This document shows, one piece after another, positions 55,790-64,000 of a stretch of 64,000 bases of DNA (positions within the stretch are counted from its first letter, which is position 1; each line of letters starts with the position of its first letter). The notes below the pieces were generated by a model. That model had not been told where the DNA came from. It did not search any database and was given only the letters and a program-made list of their open reading frames with translations. This DNA comes from Basidiobolus meristosporus CBS 931.73. Taxonomy: Eukaryota; Basidiobolomycota; Basidiobolomycetes; Basidiobolales; Basidiobolaceae. The position numbers and the translations under genes were made by a program. The DNA is taken from contig MCFE01000283.1 of assembly GCA_002104905.1 (NCBI GenBank), positions 1 through 64,000 of the forward strand, given 5' to 3'.

Positions 55790-56321
55790 TGTCATGAGTA
55801 GACACAAGGCAGGAGAGTAGAGCTAGGCAAGGCAGGACCAGGAAAGGACTAGGTGTGGATCAACAAGGCAAGATGTGTTTCCAAGGCAAGGTGGATTTTC
55901 AAGGCAAGGCTGTTTATTGAAGACCTGTGTTTATCAGACTGAGGAATACATAAGGGGGGATAGGACTATATATACTTTTTGGCAATATGGATGCCAAGAG
56001 ATATTGGCTAATACTGATTGGGTTCTGGGATGAGGCACAGTAAGTGTGCCAAGATAGAATATACTAAAGAACAGACTGGAATATCACACAGAGATATGTC
56101 AGAGGTCAGCTGATCATGTGACATGTAGTTACCTTATGTGGCATGGGACTACATAAATTCTAACAGGAAGCTTCCATAGAATGTTCCATTGTGTAATGTT
56201 GACTTGGAGCTTTCAAGAAGTTGCCAGAATGTAGAAGAACTTTCTAGAAGGAACTTGGATTTCTTCACTAACTTGGTTTGGCTAGATAACTGGAGACCAG
56301 GGATGTCATATGATCATGACA
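55790..56321 (-). repeat. 3' LTR of chromovirus 1
   Basis: 532 bp, TGTCATGAG...CATGACA, aligned with 60866-61413. The left flank CAAGG (55785-55789) matches the right flank of the other LTR. On the minus strand it is preceded by a polypurine tract (CAAAAGAGGAGAATAG, 56322-56337). Confidence 0.93.
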
Positions 56322-59300
56322 CTATTCTCCTCTTTTGAGGGGCACTCCTAAAGCTTTTGGCTTTGGCTTTTTAGGGGATATCTGGTGGAATAGGGCAACT
56401 AGATCTTGGCAGTATGTTAGGTTTGCTGCTGGTTCCCAAGTTTGATCATTTGGGCTGTAACCAACCCAATCTACCAGATAGTGAAGTTAGGATCTTATGT
56501 ACTTTCAATACAACACTTGCTGAGCTTCAAACTCTTAGTGTTTGTCCACTTGGATGGCTGGGGGACTTGCTGGGTGCTGGTTGGGTAGAGTACTTTTGTT
56601 GAATGGTTTTAGGAGGGATACATGGAATGTGCCATGAATTTTCATACTTGGTGGCAACTGTAGTTGGTATACAATTGGACTAAGTTTCTTCTTGAGCTTG
56701 AATGGACCTAGTCTCTTGTAGTCTAATTTGTCATAAGGGTGGCTGGTTGTAATATTTCTTCTCAAGAGCCATACTAAATCTCCTTCATTAAGCTTGGGGC
56801 TAGGCCGCCGTTTGTTGTCTGCAAACTTCTTGTACCCCTCATGTGCTAAGGATAGTTCTTTCTTGAGTGTTTCTTGGATTTCTAGAATTGTTGATGCATG
56901 TTCAGCTGCTGGGGGGCTCATAGTGTTTGTTGGGATCTGAATATCAAATATGCAGACAAAAACCATCATTTGCATAGAATGTAGTGAGACCTGTTGCACC
57001 ATGACATGAGTTGTTGTAGGCAAACTCTGCAAGTGGTAGCAGTTGGGTCTAGTTGTCCTGCTGATAGTTAATAGAGCACCAGAGGTAATGCTCAGGGATC
57101 TGGTTAATTCTCTCAGTCTGGCCATCTGACTGTGGATGCAAGCAGTTGAGAGCTTGACTTGCACACCAAGATATTGGATGAAGTGTTTCCAGAATTTTGA
57201 TGTGAACTGGGGTCCTCTATGTGATACAATGTCATTGGGGATATCATGGAGCCTGAAAATGTTCTTGATCACTAAGTGGGTAGTCTCCTTTGCATCTATG
57301 TTCTTTGAGCAGGGAATGAAGTGAGCCATCTTGGTGAGCCAATCTGCCACTACTAGGATTAAATTGAATTGGTTAGATTCTGGGAGGTCAGTGATGAAGT
57401 CCATTGAAAGTGATTTCCATTGCTGGTCAGGGATTGGCAAGGGTTGGAGAAGCCCATATGGCTGGTGTCTAGCAGATTTTACACAGTTACATGTATCACA
57501 GGATTGGAGGTACTCCTTGACAAGAGATATCATCTTGGGTCACCAGAAGTCCCTCTTGATTGCATTCAGGGTTTTGGCAGTACCAAAATGTCCTGCAGCC
57601 ATTGAATCATTGCAAGAATGGATGATATCCAACTGGGTATCAAGGTCTGGAACAAACAGTTGGTACTTGTGGTAGATGATGTCATTGACTAGATGTAGGT
57701 GCTTGTCTCAGGTTGAGTACTTTTGGGATGGTAAAGTACTCAAGGTTCTTTTGGTCACAGAAGATCTTTACTTTTAGGCTTCACCATCAAGGTATTGTCT
57801 CCATTGTTCAAAGGCAACAATGATTGCAAGTAGTTCCTTATCATAGATATCATAGTCTACTTCAGCTGGAGTAAATTTCCAGGAGTAGAATGCAATAGGG
57901 TGTAGTACATTCTTGTCATTGTACGGAGAAAGGACTGCACCAAATGCAAAGTCAGAGGCATCAGTTTCTATGATGAAAGGTTTCTCAGGGTCAGGGTAAG
58001 CAAGCTGGGGAGCATACAGGAAGGATTTCTTGATGGAATTAAAGGACTTGGACTGTTCCTCATTCCAGGCAAAAGGCAGATTCTTCTGGGTGAGCTTTGT
58101 CAAGGGAGTTGCTATCTTGGAGTAGTTGGCTATAAATCTACAATAGAATTTGGCAAATCCAAGGAAGGACTGCACTTCTTTTACAGAACAGGGAGTTTTC
58201 CATGACTGGATGGCTTCTACTTTCATGGGGTCCATTTGTGTTCCATTTGAGCTGATAAGATAACCTAAGCACTCAACTTCTTTCTGGTCAAACTCACATT
58301 TCTCCAGTCTGGCATAGTGGCCAGCAGTGTCAAGTTTGGTTAAGACTCTCTTGACATGGGAATTATGTTCTTCTTGGGTCTTAGAGTAGATCAAGATGTC
58401 ATCAAGGTAGATAACCACAAATTGGCCAAGGCATTCACAGAATATGTCATTCATCAGGTGTTGAAAGATAGCTGGGGCATTGGTGAGACTAAATGGCATA
58501 ACTGTATACTCAAAATGACCATATCTTGTTCTGAATGCAGTTTTCCATTCATCACCAGGCTTGATCCTGACAAGGTTATATGCTCCTCTGAGGTCAATCT
58601 TAGTAAATACTTTGGCAGCAGACAGTTGATCCAACAGGGTGTTGATCAGGGGCAATGGATACTGGTTCTTGATTGTGGTCTTATTCAGTGCACAGTAGTC
58701 TACACACACTCTTAGGGTACCATCCTTTTTTTTGACAAAGAGGATTGGGGCACCAGCTGGGGACTTAGAGTGCTGAATAAAACCTTTCTGGAGGTTTTCT
58801 TGAGTATAGGCATGGAGTTCTTTCAACTTGGGTTGCAAGAGGTTGTAAATAGGACCAAAAGGTGGGGCTTTTCCTTCTTCAAGGTCAATGGGACAATCAT
58901 AGGGTCCATGAGCTGGGAGTAGCTTGGCTTTCTTCTTGTCAAAGACATGGGCAAACTCTTGATACTTGGCAGATATTCCATTGAAGGGGGTTCCCTCAGT
59001 GATAATGGGCTCCTGGGTCTGGGGTAGCTTAGGAAAAGATACTTCTTTACCTGAAAAATCAGGTTGTTTCATAAAGTTGACATGGTGGATTCTGGGGAAT
59101 GTCAGGATTTTGGTCTTCCAGGTGATAGCTAGGTCATGGTGACTAAGCCATGAGCTTCCAAGGACTACGGAGTAGTGGGGAGAGTTGATGATGTTGAAGG
59201 CTAGTGTCTTGTGGTGACCAGTACTGGACAACTGGAGTAGACATGTCTCATGGGTTACAGCACCAGAAGAGTGGGACCTTCCATCAATAACTTCTACTTG

Positions 59301-59519
59301 GACAGGACAGGATTTCAGGACAGTGGGGATTTGGTGCCTCTGGACAAATAACTGGTCAATGAAACAGGAGGAGGCACCAAAATCTATGAGGGCAAGTATG
59401 CAGACAGGGCTGGATTCAGGGAGGTGGATGTTGACAGGCATTCTTAAGGACTGGATGGACTTGTTAGCGTATGATGTTTCTTGAATGTGCTGGATCTTCA
59501 ATGGAGGGTCCAGTTGCAA
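56322..59519 (-). pseudogene. chromovirus 1 pol (PR, RT, RNase H, IN, chromodomain)
   Basis: 57774-59519 is open: aspartic protease with IDFGASSCFID (the usual DSG triad reads DFG), then RT with FVKKKDGTLRVCVDYCALNK, FTKIDLRGAYNLVRI and VVIYLDDILIYSK (YLDD intact), then the start of RNase H. A stop and a deletion remove the end of RNase H. The integrase zinc region resumes near 57690, and 56535-57533 carries LSMDFITDLPESNQFNLILV (first D) but VSHRGPQFTSKFW where D is expected (D to H), plus a frameshift near 57130. Before the final stop at 56322-56324 the same frame encodes a chromodomain (HYLVDWVGYSPNDQTWEPAA) with internal stops. It would copy RNA to DNA and integrate it, guided by chromatin binding; it is now dead. 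Confidence 0.9.
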
Positions 59520-59559
59520 GCCTGTCAGTGTGACTGGACATTGGAGTTTCTCAATAATT

Positions 59560-60411
59560 CAGGAGAAGATTGCTCACAGGATGATTACAGGAGCTTGAAG
59601 CTGGACTTCCTGTTAGGACAAGACTTGGCAAAGTGGCCTGGCTAACCACAGTAAAGGCAGAGGTTTGCCTGTTGACATCTAGATCTTTCTTCTTTTGTGA
59701 GTTTCTTATATTTAGCACTGTCAATTTGCATAGGATCATCAGGCTTAGTGTTGGGTGACTGGATTACTAGGAAGAAGGTTGGCCAGAATTTCTGTTTCTT
59801 CTGGAAAAGACAATTGTCACATTGGATTGCTTGATGAATAGCTTCACCCAAAGTAGTTGGGCCAGGGAGAGTGAGAAGTAGGTCACTGACTTCATCACTG
59901 AGCCCATCTTGAAATGATCTAATTAGGGCAGTGTCACCCCAAAGGCTCAAATCACTGGCTGGTAGCCAGAATTCAGAAGCATACACAGATGCAGGTCTGT
60001 TTCCTTGCTTCAGGCTCTTGATCTTGTTGGCAGAAGTTCTGGCTTGGTCAGTGTTGCTAAATGTTAGCTCCATTTCTGTGAGGATGGCATGGTACTTGCT
60101 GAGTAGAGGGGAGTTGGTTTCCACCAAAGGGGAGAACCATTTGTGGGCAGTTCCAGTAAGCAGGTTAGAGATATAATCAACTTTTGCTTGATCTGTTGGG
60201 AACCAATTGGGTTGTAGTGACAAGTGGTGTTACACTATTTTGATTAAACCTTGGAATTCATTCTGGGAGCCACCAAACCTGGTAGTTGAAGTGATCTTGG
60301 GATCATGGTAGGAGGGAGCCTGGATAGGCTGTTGAGCATTTTGGCTCTGGAGCTGAGCAACAGAGTTCTGAGGTCTGCATTGTCTTGTGGCAGCTGGGCA
60401 AAGGCAGCCAT
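59560..60411 (-). pseudogene. chromovirus 1 gag
   Basis: From ATG at 60411 (MAAFAQLPQDNADLRTL), with an early frame change, into a retrotransposon gag domain (LQPNWFPTDQAKVDYISNLL, TAHKWFSPLV) at 60100-60223. It then runs to a CCHC zinc knuckle at about 59590-59655 (CLYCG, stop, PGHFAKSCP), where a TAG interrupts the finger. It forms the particle and binds RNA. Further stops separate it from pol, so gag and pol are separate decayed frames here. Confidence 0.82.
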
Positions 60412-60865
60412 GAGACTTGCAAAGTTATACTCTGGACTGGATATGTCATAGTAGCAGGGGGCAGAGAAGTCTCTTGGACTTGTTCAGGAATACTGGATAT
60501 TGCTAGCTAATTTGTGGGTTATAAAGCCACTTAGTTTGTCAAGAATACAATTATTGAGCCACAATCCCCAACTTTGAATAAGTTAGTGTCACTTCAGAAG
60601 GTACTGGCTTTAATGATCCTTTGATAGAGTATTGTACTAAAGCTTGCAATAATGTAACAACTGTAAACTACACCAGCAGGGTAATAAAGTGAATGCAGCT
60701 TTGGCCAATAATCTTACAAAGATAAAGTATCTTTGCCTTTAGAGGACAAGACTAGGGAAAAATCCAGGGTGATACCCATGGTAGGTATTCCTTTACAAGT
60801 TCTTCTTAAGAACTTTAGGTAGAAGGCAGAGTTCCACAGGTAAGTCAGGAGCAGTCTGATAAAAC

Positions 60866-61413
60866 TGTTATGAATAGACACAAGGCAGGAGAGTAGAGCT
60901 AGGCAAGGCAGGACTAGGAAAGGACTTAGGTGTGGATCAACAAGGCAAGACATGTTTCCTAGGCAAGGTGAATTTCCAAGACAAGTCTGTTTATTCAAGA
61001 CCTGTGTTTATCAGACTGAGGAATACATAAGGGGGTATAGAACTATATATACTTTTTGGCAATATGGATGCCAAGAGATATTGGCTAATACTGATGGGGT
61101 TCTGAGGATGAGGCACAGTAAGTGTGCCAAGATAGAACATACTAAAAGAACAGACTTGAATATCACATGGAGATATGTCAGGGGTCAACTGATCATGTTA
61201 CTTGGTCATGTGACATGTAGCTACAATATATGGCATGGGACTACATAAACTCTAATGGGAAGCTTCCATAGAATGTTCCATTGTGTAATGTTGACTTGGA
61301 GCTTTCAAGAAGTTGCTAGAATGTAGTAGAACTTTCTAGAAGGAACTGGGATTTCTTCACTGACTTGATTTGGCTAGATAATAGGAGACCAGGGATGTCA
61401 TGTGATTGCAACA
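60866..61413 (-). repeat. 5' LTR of chromovirus 1
   Basis: 548 bp, TGTTATGAATAG...TTGCAACA, matching 55790-56321 with scattered substitutions and an extra segment containing ATGTTACTTGGTC near 61195. Followed by the target duplication CAAGG at 61414-61418. Confidence 0.93.
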
Positions 61414-61418
61414 CAAGG

Positions 61419-61760
61419 CATATGGTAGCTTTGCAGATTATATACTGAAAAGCTATACAGAGGAGAGAGGAGTATGCCAGTTACAGCAGGTATGCATGTA
61501 TGTAGAGGTTGGTTATCAGTGGCCATGGCTTTCTCTTGTTGAAACTAGATGTGGAATACCAATGGTAATAGTTGCTGAGCTAGTAAAAGGCTTAATTGAA
61601 CAGTGAAATATACAAATAGCACAAGGGGAGGTGGAATAATAAAATAGCATTTGGCTAATTGGTACAGTAGCACTATATATGACCAGCAGTTGGCTGCTAT
61701 GCTTGCATGCTAAGCATGACAGAGGTCTGTACACTGGCTGCCAAAACAATGTCAGACTTT
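61419..61760 (+). pseudogene. Tnp2-type transposase copy C5, right part
   Basis: It continues the sequence interrupted at 55789: GATGTGGAATACC, then AAGGGGAGGTGGAATAA, aligning with 39665-39960 of copy C2 and the reverse complement of 46510-46735. No open frame. The region around 61765-61795 may hold the element's end, similar to 40150-40180. Confidence 0.6.
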
Positions 61761-63568
61761 TTGCTGCTTAAAGCTGATAAAATATGCTGAACAGCTGTCA
61801 AGATTACTGGCATCCTTACTGCTGTATTGGTCAGTGCAGACAGCACCACACTGTTACAACCCCACCTTAACATTGTACAGAGGGCAAAGCTTTCTAAACT
61901 GTTAGCATAGTTTTGACCTCATTGTGGGATCATGGCAAGGCAGCATTGGTGCTTAGTGCAATAGCATCAAGATTAGATGGTGCCAATGGCCAATGTTCCC
62001 AGTAGGTATAATCAAGTAGCAGTGATTGAAATGTTGTGTTGGTAACAGCATCTGAGAAATGCAGTACCTCAACTTGAGCTTCTACTTGGCCTAGACAGGG
62101 TGTAAAAGTGACAGGAAAAAGTTCTTTCTGAGCAAAAGTTAGAACAAGGACACAATATACAGCACCATTATAGATGAGATCTGCATGTTTAACTAGACTA
62201 GGGTTAGGGACTTGTGTTGTGACCAGTGTTCTCAAGAACTATTTAAGTCTTTCTGCATAACAGGTTTCTTGGATAAGGTGAAATCTAGTGTAGTTTAGTT
62301 GCACATCTATTATTGATGTCAGATATCTCAGCATTACAACAGACCTGGACTGGGAAGGCTGCTGGATGATTACATTGGCTCAAAGCTAGACCCCATCCCC
62401 ATGCCTAGTGCTTCAGAGCAGCCTGGTCTGCAGCAATACAGTTAGAAGCAGGTTGGTGGCTGTTGGCTCTTCTCACTATTCATTAATGTCTTTTACTTGG
62501 CACAGTCTATGAATATACCTTCTAACTCAGTCCATACAAAAGATACACAGAGATGGCATAATATGATGCAGATTCAGTAACAGTGTTTAATTGGATTGTA
62601 CCTCACTACCAAATACTTAAGCTTCCATATATCTCTGTTTTTGCCTGTTCACTGTTTGCTGACTTATGCAAGTATGCTTATCAAGTCAATGCTTGCAGGT
62701 GCTGGAGCAAAACATTAAGAACAACAAATGCTAATAGCCTGAAGAAATATACCACAGGTTTGATAAGAGGTGGATACACTGTAATCCAAGGGCCACAGTG
62801 CTGAAGAATAGCAGCCATACATCTTTAGTCCTGATTGCACTGTCAACATTGACTGCAAATCTCCCAATTGCAAGCACAGCATCCATCCTGAGTGCCATAT
62901 GCAAAAAAAGTAAAATGCATATGTAATAATGTGGATGATGACTTCTCAGTAGTGTAGCAATGTAAATAGTATTGAGTATTTGCTCCTATATATGCAGTAT
63001 TGCACACCAATGGGCAAGTGCTTATTAGCCAGGCCACTCACCCATGCAATAGTTGCATTACATAAAGAGAAAGAGCTGTGTATCACTTGGTCAATAGTTT
63101 TTGCATCTTGCTGCTAGCTCATTAGTAACTAAGGGTTACAATGATATTGATGCAACAAAACATTAGGAAACCCATCTTTCTGTATACTAATGAGCTTGCT
63201 TGGTGCAGTATTATCTCACTATAATTAAGTTGTGTTGTAGTTTGTTATATGTAGTTGTGAACTAAGAGAATGAGAATGGCTCACATAAAAAATTTGCTTA
63301 ATCAAATTGATCAACTATTGGCTGTTATTTTGTAGAAACTGGCCCATTATACCGGCACCTTAATTGCACATATGAAATCCTGACTGAAACCAGGATAATA
63401 TAGATCACGTTGTTTAATTAACCGTGGGTGCTGTATTTCACATTGTATAGTAGCCATAAGCGATATTTGTTGTCTGTCCAAAAAAGGAATGGGCCATTGT
63501 GAGTGCGGTGGGAGTGCGGCAAGATATATACATGTACTTGCCTGGTATGATATACAACCGTTGATACA
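61761..63568. other. no gene recognised
   Basis: CpG-poor sequence up to about 63.3 kb, then normal composition. A minus-strand open stretch at 61930-62235 and a plus-strand one at 62583-62804 show no motif. The last 200 bp probably contain the promoter of the gene starting at 63569. Confidence 0.4.
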
Positions 63569-64000
63569 ATGAGCAGCACTTACCTGAAAGCCCTACTGTT
63601 GATGGGAGAGGTTTCTAGCCGTGAAGAAGGATTCAAAATACTTGCTTTAGTGTGTAGCACACTCCAGCAGCTGGGAATTTGCCAATTACATCTTCAGAAT
63701 GGCATTTTAAATGCTTCGTGGCACGGGGGAGAATATCAAGAGGAAGATGTGGCTGTCGGGGGGATACAGATAGGTGACTTGCTACCCACGGAAGGGGCTT
63801 TGCCAGACGCACCACCACACTCTGCAATGGATCCAGAGCACAATAATGATGCGCAAGGAGACCAACCAGCTGATGATGCGGTTGTCAGCCGACTGGTGGG
63901 CGGCGAGGATATATCCCAAAATCCTGGCACCAGTGAAAACAATGTCTTGACCTTTATTGAAGATATATGTAAGGCTGCTGTTGAGGCTACAACGGGTGTG
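63569..64000 (+). CDS. 5' part of an unrecognised protein gene, runs off the window
   Basis: From ATG at 63569 the frame stays open for 144 codons to the last base of the window, with an in-frame TGA at 63548-63550 upstream and A at -3 of the ATG. The protein starts MSSTYLKALLLMGEVSSREE, then has a short hydrophobic helix-like part (ILALVCSTLQQLGI), an acidic, Pro/Asp/Asn-rich middle (PDAPPHSAMDPEHNNDAQGD) and LTFIEDICKAAVEATTGV. CpG-containing codons are present, unlike in the neighbouring repeats. It is not obviously transposon-derived. I recognise no family; with the C-terminus missing, no function can be assigned. Confidence 0.6.
   Translation, partial: MSSTYLKALLLMGEVSSREEGFKILALVCSTLQQLGICQLHLQNGILNASWHGGEYQEEDVAVGGIQIGDLLPTEGALPDAPPHSAMDPEHNNDAQGDQPADDAVVSRLVGGEDISQNPGTSENNVLTFIEDICKAAVEATTGV

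Larger units (their letters stand above)
55790..61413 (-). mobile_element. Ty3/gypsy chromovirus 1 with both LTRs
   Basis: 5624 bp on the minus strand: 5' LTR 60866-61413, gag, pol (PR-RT-RNase H-IN-chromodomain), polypurine tract, 3' LTR 55790-56321. The target duplication CAAGG lies at 55785-55789 and 61414-61418. The uninterrupted target is visible in Tnp2 copy C2 (CCATCAATACAAGGGATATG at about 39655). No canonical tRNA-type primer site (TGG...) follows the 5' LTR; GTTTTATCAGACTGC is there instead, so priming may differ or the site has decayed. The LTRs have diverged, and internal genes carry stops, so it is an old, inactive copy. Confidence 0.92.

Noticed and set aside
61930-62235. Minus-strand 101-codon frame as a gene
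   Set aside because: No recognisable motif and in CpG-poor repeat DNA; function cannot be supported.
1-64000. Bacterial origin of the window
   Set aside because: Spliceosomal intron, chromoviruses, Tnp2 elements, TATA/AATAAA signals and absence of operons point to a fungus.

Overview
The window looks like an accessory, repeat-dominated piece of a filamentous fungal nuclear genome, possibly a basidiomycete (moderate confidence). The evidence is a short spliceosomal intron (GTATGT donor, TACTAAC branch point, TAG acceptor), TATA/AATAAA signals, small secreted protein genes and fungal-type transposons (Tnp2/CACTA-like, Ty3 chromoviruses with chromodomains, Ty1/copia, a Harbinger/IS5-like DDE family). 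There is no operon organisation, and I saw no rRNA, tRNA or CRISPR.

Layout. (1) About 1-7,700 is a CpG-containing small-secreted-protein cluster. A unit holding a gene of family SSP-A (+ strand) converging on a Gly/Tyr/Arg-rich secreted protein gene (- strand) is tandemly duplicated (about 742-2980 and 3495-5541), with a decayed third copy at 6385-7700. Three genes look intact: the Gly/Tyr-rich genes at 1302-1751 and 4090-4539, and the two-exon SSP-A gene at 2893-3319. Pseudogenes and an orphan first exon lie around them. (2) About 7,800-40,300 is almost devoid of CpG and full of decayed elements: a chromovirus remnant with a 3' LTR, two MITE-like copies, two copia copies in opposite orientation, Tnp2 fragments, and two minisatellite arrays with the same 29-bp unit (18,112-20,139 and 34,199-35,218). 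(3) About 35,200-62,000 is a nest of DNA transposons. A Tnp2-type transposase gene family (at least five copies) is repeatedly found head-to-head with an undescribed ORF family that I call ORF-X (at least five copies). Into these are inserted two copies of a Harbinger/IS5-like element, a solo LTR and a chromovirus with both LTRs; for three of these insertions, matching target-site duplications and paralogous empty sites are visible in the window. (4) The last 430 bases regain ordinary composition and hold the 5' end of an unrecognised open gene that runs off the window.

How it fits together. The two secreted-protein families evolve by tandem duplication and decay at the edge of a CpG-depleted block that is probably methylated heterochromatin. 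The transposons target each other: the Harbinger-like copies, the solo LTR and the chromovirus all sit in older Tnp2/ORF-X DNA. Almost every TE reading frame is broken. The best preserved are the Harbinger-like transposase at 40,642-41,409 and its partner ORF at 49,170-50,432. The most novel item is the conserved divergent Tnp2/ORF-X pair.
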